Shown here: one piece after another, positions 27,602-40,800 of the stretch
How positions within the stretch are numbered: the first letter of the stretch is position 1
How the letters are laid out: each line of letters begins with the position of its first letter
Made by a program: the position numbers and the translations under genes
Assembly (NCBI RefSeq): GCF_037176765.1
Contig: NC_090034.1
Span: 24,559,375 to 24,623,374 of the forward strand
Reading direction: 5' to 3'
Source of the DNA: Anolis sagrei
Lineage: Eukaryota; Chordata; Lepidosauria; Squamata; Anolidae
DNA length: 64,000 nt
Notes under the pieces: generated by a model
Seen by the model: the letters and a program-made list of their open reading frames with translations, nothing else
What the model was told of the DNA's origin: nothing
The model's database searches: none

Positions 27602-28769
27602 GGTTGGCTCATAGCAACTCACTCTTACAATTATGGTTACTTTTGTCCCTTTGTAGGACAAGGTGCAGGCTCAACAGTCGTAAATGTGAAGGTGTAACTC
27701 CTCATCTGAGGAAGAAATCAATTCCCAAATTACTTGTTCTTGGATTTACAATAGCAGCCTAAGATTTTTTTTCCTTTTTTAAATAGTGCAGTAGTGTATA
27801 TAATCTAATAATTTCTCTGGATATTTACAATATCAAACAAAGGGAAGAGCTACTGGTGAGAAAAATCCGTAAGAAGAAGGATACAGGGAAAATCACAGAC
27901 ATGCAACAGGTTAGTTCAAGTGCTTCACCAAAGTCTTGCATAAGAGAATTTGGGGGGGGGGGGTGATCATTACTGTAAATGCAACATTTCCCTCCTGGGT
28001 TTGCTTCTAAGTGGCTCTTAAAGCAGGGAAAAAAACCCAGGGAAGACTAAACTATGGGTTCCCAGCAGCAGCAGCTAACAGTGAGGAATGACGTATTTAG
28101 CAAGTGGGCCGTTTCAGTTAGGTAAGATTTCATACTATCTTGATAAGACTTCTGTAATTCTGCAGCCGGGAGATTTAAAACATTCCATAAGCAGTGCCCA
28201 GGCATCACCTGAGGCTAAATCGTGGAGAATTTGGAGCATTTCGAAACACAAATATAAGGTCAGTGATGATAATTGCAATCATTTCAAAATAGGAGAGCCG
28301 AAATCGACAGGGTTATTGAGCAGATTTAAACCCATTTTAATACACATCTTCCCAGAAAGCATCGAGTGAAAGTAATAATTCAAATGAAAATAACCCAAGA
28401 GATGTCAGAATAAAATATATTTTGAAAAATACCCCCAAAAAATCCTTCATTAAGATGCTGCCTGGAGTCAAGACCTCACTGTTAGTTGCAAAGGGGCAAA
28501 GCTTATGCAAACACAACCCTTGACAATATGAACAAAGGATGAGGAACCATCATTAGAGTGTAGAGTGGAAACAAAACCCCACAAAGAAGGCAAACAGGAA
28601 GAGGAAACCATCCTTTTGCTAGCCTCTGTACCAGATCTCCATTTGTGTATTAACAGTTGGTATTCCTTCACTAACTGTGGCACCGTTGACATTTGAAATG
28701 TCTTGTTAAATGATCCTGCTATAGAGAGTGCATTTCTGTACAAAGCCATCATATGCAGAGTCTCCGTTT
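27602..28769 (-). other. probable PDXDC1 3' UTR, no other call
   Basis: Lies directly downstream of the PDXDC1 stop in gene sense. A poly-G run is at 27953-27963. I see no other gene or element. Confidence 0.4.
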
Positions 28770-29029
28770 TTATCTTAAACTCACTTCTTGTTCTGATTGA
28801 GTGCCATTGGCTCCCACCAGAGTCGGGGGCTTCCCTGCTGGGGTCTCCATCGCTGTTTCCGTTGCCAGAGGCCCGCTCTGCTCTGCCGGCTCAGGACTTC
28901 CTTCTTGCCCAACTGGGGAAGCGCTGGGCCACCGCGGTTCTCCACGGTCCAAGTCATCAATGTGACTCACAGAGCTGGTCTCACTGAACGTGTCCGAGTT
29001 CCTCAAAGACCTCCTAAACCGCTTTTGTC
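28770..29029 (-). CDS. PDXDC1: PDXDC1 last coding exon
   Basis: Encodes [20 protein letters not shown], then [15 protein letters not shown], and a poorly conserved acidic tail ending QEVSLR and TAA. The Ser-rich SETSSVSH part is well conserved with mammals and looks phosphorylatable. Confidence 0.92.
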
Positions 29030-29471
29030 CTGAGGACAAAACAACCAACATTTAGAAATTGGATACTCCACCCTTTAGCCCAATGGAGATTTCAAATCCT
29101 GTCTAAAATTTCTGCTGCTACTGAAGTGGAAGTTTACCAGCTGAAAACAGCAGAAAGTTCAAAATGTTTTTTCCTAGTAACAAGCAGGCACAGGAGGGGA
29201 GGCAGGACAGGCTGCTGAGAAAAAGCAGGCACAAATATGGATAAGGGCTGATGCCAAGGAGGGAACAAAGAAAGAGATAGAGAATTGGAGAAAATAGCCC
29301 GATTGTGAAGATTTTGACTATAAAACTAAGGTCTGTCTTAGTTTTGGGGTGGCACTTTTTTCCCTTTTGCTCACCCGGCAGGATGATTTGGCCAAATAAA
29401 CCTGTTGAATGATCTCCTTGTTTTTTATATGTTGTTTGCCACTTTGAGTCCCGATCCAGGAAAAAAGCAAG

Positions 29472-29509
<38 letters not shown>

Positions 29510-29517
29510 CGTCTTGC

Positions 29518-29591
<74 letters not shown>

Positions 29592-32500
29592 CTTTCCAGA
29601 CCCATTCAAATGCTCCTCCAACTTTGGTTCTTACAAATAGTAAGGAGAGCTCAGGGAAGCAGCTCTTTCTACAAATGGGAGAAGGAAAGACTTACCAGGA
29701 TACCTTTGCTTATTACGGCTTGAAGTCGGGGTTGGAGGTGGGGTGGTCCCACTGCCCTGTGCTTTAGAAGCGTATGTTGATTCTGTTGACTCTAAAGAAC
29801 CTGCCAATGGAAATTGGGAGTCAAATGTGTCCACAGCTTTCATATTAGCATATTCATACACAAAATGAGACACTGCAAATTTGCAGAAGTGACACCACAT
29901 TCAGTTTTAATGTAGAGACATACCATAGCAGGGCACTTATGAACCAACCTGGACATAGCATATTATTAGAGAATACAGAAATGCTGGACCACTCTAACAG
30001 CCACCATGTCAGACTACACAGAGAAGCCATTGAAATCCACAAGTATGTGGACAATTTCAACAGGAAGGAGGAAACCATTAAAATTAACAAAACCTGGTTA
30101 TCTGTATTTTTTAAAAAAACTCTAAAATCAGAACAGTAAATAAAGAGCAACATTCAGAAAGCAGAGAATTCTAGACAGGAAATAATCAGGGCCAGCTAAC
30201 ACCTCCCAACAAAGGATTCCCCAGGGAGGAAGCAGTCAAGCCTTGAAGCTGCAAGGCTATTCAATGCTAATCAAGGTGGCCAATTGCAACATTCACACTT
30301 GCCTCAAGCAGACAAGAGTTCTTTCTCCCATCCTGGACATTATTCCACAGGTGTATAAACCCCACTTGCCTATTTTCCAACAGACCCCTTAACCTCTGAG
30401 GATACCTGCCATAGATGTGGGTAAAACATCAGGAGGGAATGCTGCTGGAGCCCAGAAAACTCATGAAAGCCTTCGACAACACATTAAGCCACTGCTCAAA
30501 ATGAATACTATGGACCTGCTGAATCACATCTTATTGGTATTATGTATATATCTCAATCTTCTCCGCGAATTCAGCCGGCCACACAATTATGTTTGCTGTG
30601 GCTTCCTGGACTGACATTAGGGATCCCCTCACAGGTATAAACATCCTTGATATATGATAGTGCTACTTCTCCTCTGCCTTTCTTGTTTGGTCTATTTTTC
30701 AGAAAAAGGTTATATACCCCTCTCTGAATACATTCCTGCAGTGAACAATGCTTGAGTAGAGACATGGGAAGTAGCAGGGAGTCTTGGGAAGAAACATATA
30801 CCAAGTGAGAAACCATAAAGAGGAGATTCTTTGGTGAACCCAAAAGGCCGGGGGGGGGGGGGGTCAAATTGGGACCCAGAGCCTCGGATTCCTCAATTGA
30901 AATAAGTATGTCCATAATTTTTGGCTCTAGCCCAACTCCCAGCTGAGCTGAAGGCCCTGGCAAATATTGACTAATATAATGCATATCCCAACAGGAGAGA
31001 AATTCTTTGCTCCTTCATTTCACTAATAGTTAAGAGAAAGAGCCCTGTTAAAACAGATTAAAAACATCCTTCTTGTTCCAGCGTCCTGCTTCCTACAATG
31101 AACTGCCCAATGCTTTCAAGACCAGCCCAGAATGTGAGCACAGAGGCCAAGTTACTAACAGGATGGATAACTCTCTTCCAGAATAACTCTACTAATGCAC
31201 ACTGAGCAGTGATTTTGCTGCTACTGGTTAAATAAAGCTGTCAAATAGCTTCCTACCCGCTGTCAGGTTAAATGTTTGTCCCTTCGGTGAAGCATGGAAC
31301 GGGGAAAACCAGTTCAGCACAGAGCCAACTACAGGGATCTGTCGGAGCAGGCCCTAAAAAAAACAACACAACAACAAATGGGAATGCAAATTAAGCACCA
31401 AGGCTGCTGTAAGGAGGTAACTTCCTGAAATGACTACTCACCTCTTCCAAGAGCCTTTCCTCATTCGCTTTCTGCAGCTGAACCTGCGCTTCCTCTATGC
31501 CTTTCCGAACAACTTCGGTCATGTTTTCCAGCAGCTGATTCAATAAAGGGAAGAAAAAAAACCAGTTGGTGTTGACATGTGCTGCTTATATTTCTGGTTC
31601 TGACGATGCCACTGAAAAGAGGTCATTTTCTCTATTATTTGACAAAGTGCAAGGGAAAGGGGGTTGGGGTTTGGCTTGTTGCTTTGCATGGCCAAATGGA
31701 AGAGTTACACCTAAAAACAGAAGGTGAGTTCTATTTATAATTTGAGATTTGAATGGCCTGCCTATCTAAGCTAACAATGATGTTTCTATTGACATGGCAA
31801 TTCTCTATGAAGACGACATTTTACAATTTGCAAATCTGGAGTAGTATAAACTACGAAACAGGCAGGAGAGTCAATCTTGCCACTGCAGTTATTCTGTAAC
31901 CTTGCAGCTCCAGTGCGTACCCTTGAATTTTCTTCAATTTCACGGCCTGTTGCTGCAATAGTCTCAACAAGCTCAGAAACATCCAGATCCTCTGTGGCCA
32001 TCCCAATATAAATACAGTTTTTCTCCCCTCCAAATTCTGGACCTGTAATAGGCAAAAATAAAAGAGTTAAGGCAAGTATTGATAGGTTTTCTATTTACTT
32101 CAGATATGTGTTTTCGAAGGCTTTAATGGCCAGGATCACTGAATTACTGTGAGTTTTCCAGGCTGTCTGGCCATGTTCCTGAAGCGTTCTCTCCTGACGT
32201 TTTGCCTGCATCTATGGCAGACATCCTCAGAGGTTGTGAGGTCTGCTGGAAACTAGGCAAGTGGGGTTTATATACCTGTGGAATAATGTTCAGGGTAGGA
32301 GAAAAAGCTCTTGTCTGTTTGAGGCAAATGTGAATGTTGCAATTGGCCACCTTGATTAGCATTCAATGGCCTTGCAGCTTCAAAGCCTGGATGGTTGCTG
32401 CCTGGGGGAATGCTTTGTTGGAAGGTGTTAGATATATCAGATATACAGGGTTAGTCAAAATGCATAGGCCAATAAGCCATTCAATTGAATGGCTTATTGG

Positions 32501-34794
32501 CCTATGCATTTTGACTAACCCTGTATTTTATGTCAGGATCAAAAATTAAAAATACAAATGCAATTTTATTTCTGGCTTTATAGAGAAAATGAATTACTAT
32601 AGTTGGAAAATCTATGGAATGCTTCTAATGCAGAAAAGGAAGCTCCCCGACCCACACAGAGAAGTTTAATAGTAAATTACCTAAAGAAAACACCAGATCT
32701 GATTCTAGCTCGTTCAGTTTTTTCAGAAGTCCACTGTTAATCTTTTCTAAGTCTTTTTCTTGTTTGTCTTCATTCTGTCCCTCATACCTACATAGAAAGA
32801 CCAGGGAAACAAACACTTTTTGCAATCATTTTAAAGAGAAAGCAAGGCACTTGTTTTTCAAGAAGAATTATCTGGTCTTTTAGACAGGCAGATTCCGTGT
32901 TAGGCAAAGAAACACTTGCTTAGGATCATGGAGCAGGAGGAGAGCTAGAGTATTAATTTATTTTTATTTACAGTATTTATATTCCACCCTTCTCACCCCA
33001 AAGGGGAATCAGAGCAGATCACAGAACACATATACGGCAAACATTCAATGCCATTCTACATTAACAATATAGACAACAGTACATAGATAGAGGTTTGTTT
33101 GTTTTTTTCCATGTCAGGAATGACTTGAGAAACTGCAAGTCGTTTCTGGTATGAGAGAATTGGCTGTCTGCAAGGATGTTGCCCAGGAGATGTCCAGATG
33201 TTTTACCATCCTGTGGGAGGCTTCTGTCATGTCCCTGCATGGGGAACTGGAGCTGACAGAGGGAGCTCATCCGCGCTCTCCCCAGACTTGAACCTCTGAT
33301 CTGTTGGTCTCCAGTCCTGCTGGCACAACCCACTGCACCACCAGGGGCTCCTAGAGATAGAGGTATATAGGCTTTTCCCATCTTCGGCATTTTGGAGGTT
33401 GAGCTCAATTCTGGTCACAGGGGCTGGAGGGGCAGTGTTATTGCTCCATCCTCCATGCCGAAGAGCCCCGTTCACAGACTTTCTCTTCTTAATCAAATTG
33501 CCAGCATTTTTCTGGTATTTCCTTATTGTGTCATTAAAATACCTCCCCACTAGCTGTTTTCAACCTGCTAGGTGGGCAGTGAGCTGGGCTGAAGATCGGA
33601 CACTCACCCTCGACCCCAGCTTCAAACTGCCAACCATTCAATTGGCAAGATTAATTGCAGCTGGTGGTTAACCAGCTGTGCTAAAGCTTATGATGTTTAA
33701 GAAAAAGTAAAGCATCAAATCAAGCCTAATCAATTTCTCTAGCAAGTGGGAGGTTTAAAAATTAGCTTAGCAGGTGTTAGTTTAGAATGCGTATAGGTTG
33801 CATGTTGTAGAGCCGGCATGGGCAAACTTTGGCCCTCCAGGTGTTTTGGACTTCAACTCCCACAACTGCTAACAGCTGGTACTCTTTTAGGAATTGTGGG
33901 AGTTGAAGTCCAAAACACTTGGGAGAGCCGAAGTTTGCCCATGCCTGTTGTAACCAAAGATGTATTCATTATTTTTTCCCTTCAGTCTAGGCACTTTGTT
34001 TGTAATTCTCCTTAATAAAAATATGCCATTTTAAAACTTTGAATGTGCAGACAGCAACAAAGTTTTGGCAGCTTAATAAACTTTTTCCATGTTTTTGAGA
34101 TAGAACCAATTAGGAAATGACATTGATAACCCAGGGTCAAAAATCACAGTGTTGCACAGATTAGGATTTCAGGACTAGAACGTATCCAGAAAAGGATGAT
34201 CCAAATAATCCAAGGCTTGGAAGTCAAGAATCCCTCTGAGCAATGGCTGACGGACCTTGGGGTGTTTAGCTTGGAGGAGAGAAGGCTGAGAGAAGAGATG
34301 AGAGCCATATTTAAATCTTGAGGAGAAAGTGGTGGGTTTTTTCTGCTGCTCTGGAGACTGGGACAACGGAGCCATGCATTTCCTGCCAGTCCCATTCTCA
34401 TCTTCATCCTCTTAAAAGACCTGGAGAGACTTGCTCACCTGATGACTCCAAGTCCAGGCCAGCTGAGATCTTCAACAAAAGTCAGGCTGGTGGTCCTTCT
34501 CACTTCTTGCTCAAATTCATCTCTTAGCTGCAGGGTGCAGGTCAGCACCGGGACCTTCATTTTCAAGCAGTCCACCAGCTGGTCGACATCTTGCACTTCT
34601 GTTCCTAAAACTGAAGAACTTGGATGCATTAGCATTAAAAGTTGCACAAAGGCAGAGCATTGCGCTGAGTATTTGAAAGCCTCTCAAATCATTAGGCAGC
34701 CATAAGATGCTAAAAAACCGAACCATTATGGGTTTTTTTCTGCGCGCACACGTTAACCTCACATATGGGCACCAAGAAACAACAAATGATGATG

Positions 34795-34832
<38 letters not shown>

Positions 34833-37800
34833 GCAGACTGTGCAAGGAAGCTGATGAAACCATGGATCATATCCTCAGTTATTGCAAGAAAATCGCACAG
34901 ACGGACTACAAACAGAGGAACAACTCTGTGGCCCAAATTATTCACTGGAACTTATGTCACAAGTACCACCTACCAGCAGTATAGAATTGGTGGGATCATA
35001 AACTTACAAAGGTCATGGAAAATGAACATGCAAAAATACTGTGGGACTTTCGAATCCAGACTCACAAAGTTTTGGAACACAATACACCAGACATCACGAT
35101 TGTTGTGGAAAAGAAAAAAGTCTGGATTATTGATGTCACCATACTGGGTGACAGTCGCATTGAGGAAAAACAACAGGAAAAACTCAGCCACTATCAAGAC
35201 CTCAAAATCGTACTGCAAAGGCTCTGGCATAAACCAGTACCGGTGGTCCCAGTGGTAATGGGCACACTGGGTGCCATGCCAAAAGATCTCAGCCGGCATT
35301 TGGAAACAATAAACATTGACAAAATCATGATCTGTCAACTGCAAAAGGCCATCTTACTTGGATCTGCACGCATCATTCGAAAATACATCACACAGTCCTA
35401 GACGCTTGGGAAGTCTTCGACTTGTGATTTTGTGATACGAAATCCAGCATATAGATCTCGTTTGCTGTGACATACTGTGCTTTTGTGTCAATAATAATAA
35501 TTATTATTTATTTATATTCTGCCTTATCTCCCCGAGGGCACAAGTGGATTACAGTATACATACAAACACTAACACAGGTAAAACATTCAATGCCTGGACC
35601 TGGATACGAGACAGAAATTCACAGACAAAAACAAAGGCTTCCCCTTTCACCTCCGGCTTCTGGAGGTAGTGCTCTGGGGGAGATATTAATTTCAATTTCC
35701 AAGCTGAGGAGCCTGTGTTGTCCATAGACACTTCTTGTTTGCCTTCCCGCTGAGGTGGTACCTACTGATCTACTCACATTTGGATGTTTTCAAACTACTA
35801 GGTTGGCAGGAGTTGGAGCTAACAGTGAGAGCTCACCCCAACTCACGGATTTGAACTGCCAACTTTCAGATTAACAAGTTCTCTACCAGCCACTTAAGTA
35901 AGTTAACAAAGAATGCATAGGGGAAAGTAATACTCTGAGATTATGCAGTAATTTGAATCCTGTTTCAATGGCATAAAAACACCTTTGTACACATCAGAAG
36001 GCATACTGATTTAATGAGGATTTTCAAGGCAGCAATATATCTCACATTTAAGTATTTTAATCCTTACAAAACAAGTGGCACAATTACCTGCAGAAGTCAT
36101 TAACGGGCTAAAACGCACACAGGTGCCTTCATCCTCCAGTTCCACAATGTCGACCCCACTGGCAGGCACCAACTGGGCCAACTGGTCTCCCAGCTGAAGA
36201 GACAAGCAAAGGTTGAAGGATCCCCCATTCTTTGTAACTTAATCTGCTCTCTATTCTTAAATATAGGCAGTCCTCAACTGACGAACAAGAGAGGGTCTGT
36301 ATGTTTGGATCAAATAAGGAAGGGTAAAGACCACTGTGGTGTTTCCTTTGCTATCTGTACCCCTCCCTGTTCAGAAGATGTCACTCAAATTTCTGTCCCT
36401 GCGATAATTTGGCTTGTTGTAGAAAAAAGGACTGGGGATAAAACTTCAGAGTTTTATCTTTTCCCCATGATAAGTCTTTCAGGAGTGGATTTCCCTTCCT
36501 TACAAGGGGAGATTTCTCTCGCTTCCCCATTCTTAACTAGGAATCATTTGTAAGCTGGAAGTCTGTATGTTGAAGACTACCTGTATAGGCTTTTTCATCT
36601 ACATAATTCAGGTTTCTTAGTTCTTCTAATACTCACTGAGTAGTTCCAATTGTTGTGAAACTATTTGTTGCTGAGACACAGTCATGGAAGTGTTGTTTTA
36701 ATCATGTGGTATATGTTTTAATAATGTGTCATTTCTTGTTTGAACAATGTTGTACCCTGCTTATGATCACTATTGTTCGGTCTGGCAATTACCGACTGAG
36801 AGAATCCAAAATGGGCCAATTACAAGAGGTAACGTTACACATGGGACAAGAACATGTATATTTCCCTGCTTATGGGCTAGAACAAGTGGGACAATTCTTC
36901 ATTTCACGTGTTCAGAACTACACATTGCTTTTTTACAAGTTGTTGGTATGGTTATTTATACCCTGCTTTTTCTCTCGAAGAAGACTCAAAGCTGCTTACA
37001 GTAGAGCCAATACAAAAGAATTCAAACCCTAAGCAATGGCAAAACCAATGAACTTTAGAGATCAACACAGTCAGCACTCTTGCAAATAATCAGTACATTC
37101 TGAGCTAAGCAAAAATTGCTTTCTGTCAATGGGCCAAATTAGATTTCAGAGACATTCTCAGAAGCTATTTTTATTGGTAGATAGGGCCAAAGGCAAAAGC
37201 TTGTGAGCAAAAGCTGTGACATATTCTCGTTTAATAATTTGGAGATCAGTGTTTGTTTGCATGGTTTCAGCCTGCTAACAGGTTGTGCATCTAGGAATAG
37301 GAAAAAAAATGTGCCCTGACAGAATAACCAATTGAAGTTGAAGTTCAACAAAGCCAGGTGGCTACATTTTGCCAAGTTTGGAAAACAGCAAGTAACATTA
37401 GTACCTACCCACTGATTAAAAGTATCACAGATATATCTCTCATTTCCAGTCATTGGAGGTATTTGTGTAGTTTGTAACATGTGATCTGAATCTGAAGCAA
37501 AAGGGAAACAGATTATAGCACAGGAAAATCCATGTCGCACACAGGAGGGCACAGCTTCAACCTCTCCCTTTGAATCTATAGAGAACATTTTAACATCACA
37601 TGGTATGATGTTCAGGTATGTCATTATGAACTTAGATTTGGAAAAGCTTGGCTATGACACAGTATTTTAAACACGTGCCCTGTGTTTAATCTCTGTTCTG
37701 TGTATTTTAATATGTATTTTATAGAAATACTTTTAATGTGTATCCTTTATGGAAATATGTTTTAATATGTGTATTTATAGAACTTTGATGATGTTTATGT

Positions 37801-40800
37801 TTTTAATTATGCTGTAACCTGCATCAAGCCAAGAGGAGAGGTGGGTAAGATATAAAATTATAATAATAATAATCATCATCATCATCATTCTTTAATAATA
37901 TCACCGAAGCAGTGTGGTCACAGCTGCCCGTTTTTGGTCTAAGACTATTTAGCTGCTTGTGATCCCTTTATTTTATCAGTTTTAAACTTATTTATGCAAT
38001 GCAATGCTTTTGACATGAAATAAACAAAATGAAAATAACAGATTCCCTCAAATAACAGAAGCATTTCTATGTAACACATATAAGTCAGTATTAATAACTA
38101 AAACTCAGCATTAAGGGAGTTGTTTACTCAGGAAGGTGCCAAATGTGATTACACGCAATTTTCTCTATACAATACTCACCTTTATGCGGATATTCTGGGG
38201 AAAATTTGAAAACCACCACAGGAGAGCTAAGTTCATCTTCAACCTTAAAAATGAAATTGGGGGGGGGGAATAAAACTTACATTCCAAAAATACTGGGAGA
38301 AGATCTTAATGCTCCATACAGAACAAAGCAAACTCCTTAATGAGCCTTGGGAAAAGCTATAACTCTCCAGGCAACACCATATCCTCAACTACTAGTAGTG
38401 GTGACCCAAAAACATCTGGATCAAATCTATCCATAAAACCAGAAAACTGTACCACTGCCACTAATGCCAGATAATAATTTCTCTCATCACGAAATGAGAA
38501 AAAGAACAGCCAAATGCACACAATATTCATGCAGTCAAAGAACTGTTAAAATGTCTCAACCGCAGCTTTGCACTTTCGGCTCAGAACATTTATATCCCTG
38601 TTTGTTTGTGCTTCTTCGCTTCTGTTGTGAGAGAATTAGCCGTCTGCAAGGACATTGCCCAGGGGATGCCCAGATGTTTTACTATCCCTGTGGGAGGCTT
38701 CTCTCATGTCCTCACATGGGGAGCTGGAGCTGACAGAGGGAGCTAATCCCCCCTGACCTGTTGGTCTTCTGTCCAGCTGGCACAAAGATTTAACTCACTG
38801 TGCCACCACAGGCTCTCACACCAGAAGCAACTTGCAGTTTCTCAAGCTGCTCCTGACGCGAAAAAAAAATTGTGCTGAGATTGATTTTAATTTCTTTTCT
38901 TTTCCTTATTATTATTTTATTTAGAATTTGCCACTGTGTCACGTGTGTATTTGTATGATCATTTCTTCTTACTGAAACAGTAAAAAAACAAACAAACAAA
39001 CTTCTCTTATAAATAGCTCATCCGCCTGGAATAAATCCCAATGTCATTTAAATAAGGCAGTTAACAGCATGTCAAATTATTAAAGATTCAGCTTCAATAT
39101 GGATTAAAAAAAAAAAACTTACCGAGGTTTTAATGAAATCCTGGTTCTTCAAGTTTTCCAACAGTCTTTGACTCTAAAAATTAAGAGGGAAAACGGGAAG
39201 GGGAGAAGATTTTTTCTAAGCAAACAGAATAAAGATGGTAAATGTAATTGTCACAAGAATTATTTGGAAGGGGTTTGTTGCTGTTTCCTTGTGAGTTGCC
39301 CAAGACCTCCCAATGGGTTTGAACTATGATTCCTCAGAACACAACTTCAACACTCAAACCATTATGCTAATTCTTGTCATTACTGAGAAATACATTAATG
39401 TCACAAAGTCATCAAAAATATCAGGCAACAAAGATGGCACAAAAACCCTGGACGTCAGCAGCTTCTTACCAACTGAGATGCATGCTTTATCCTTTCAACA
39501 ATCCCGTTGTGTCCAAGATATTGCAAGGAGAGCCATAGGGGCAGAGCACGGAGCTTGTCCACTGCCTGGCTGGAGGTCAGGCCTGCTGCTAAAGACTGCA
39601 AGAAGCATGAATTATAGCACAATTGTATCATCATCAATGGACATAACTTCTTTTAATTTGGTCAATATTTTTGTATTCTGTTTTATGCCTAATATTCAGG
39701 ATGTATTACAGCTCATGAAAAAAGAAGGAACAAAAACCAACCAAACAGTACCAGTATATGAAGAATTTAGATAACCCTTCTTCCTATTTAATAATGGCCA
39801 CCAAAAGCAGTGCCAAACAAATAAGCTGGACTTTAACAGGTTTCTAATAGTTTTGATGGTTGTAATTATGCATTTTAACAAGTCCCATATTTAATTCTAC
39901 TTAATGTTTAGATAGTTTAGGCTTATATATAGAGAGAGGGGGGGAGAGGGGGGGTAGTGCAATTTAAATTTTTAGTCGCTTTGAGTCTTGTTGAGTGAAA
40001 ATGCGTATGTGTGTGTGTGACTGGGGCCCCCACTTCCACAAACATTTTTAACCCGCAGTGCTGAGGAGCCACCAAAAGTCCTCCCTCCAATGACATTTCA
40101 GGTTATAGCGAGCACCATGAACAAGCAATCCCTGCCAATGTCCTCCCCAAACACCTTACTGTCCACCACCCAAGGAAAGCTTTCATTTAGGGACAATCTT
40201 ATCCAGTGTTACTTGGGTAGCCACCTCCTGCATCCTAAATCTGGACATAACAGTGACCCTATATTTTGACTTAAACTTTGCCATCTTCCACATATCTAAC
40301 AGTATTTTCTGTGCATAGGAAACATTCAACGAGCTGCTTCTGTTTAAAGCAGCTGAGTCAACTTCGATCCTCCCACCAGCTGTTAGGAATTGTGAGAGTT
40401 CAAAACACCTGGAAGGAAGGCCAAAGTTGGTCCATGCCTGTTTTAAAGTAAGGAGTTCTCATTCGCTGACCTGCTAAGAGGAGTCCCACAGTAAGCACAA
40501 GCTTTCTTCAAATTAACGAGAAAATCCTTGCTCGTTAAGCATCTCTGCTTGTGCCCTGGACCTTTCAAGGGGGCTTGGAATAAGTGGCAAGCGTATCTTC
40601 AAAGGACGAAGGCTTACCAAAGACGGATCCTCGTGTCTGTAAAGCGTCACTGCGGGTACAGCCGGGAGACCCAGCCAGGGCCCTAAAGTCAGGGTCATGC
40701 TGTCACATTTCGTGGCTGTCTACAGGGCAGAAAGTAGCTTTAGTGTTTCGGTCCACTCAAAACAAGAAATGCTAATACTCAAGCTTCTAATGAAATAAGA

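Noticed and set aside
37139-37624. 161-codon - strand frame.
   Set aside because: Only 37409-37491 within it is coding (PDXDC1 exon 15, with splice sites); the rest is intron read-through.
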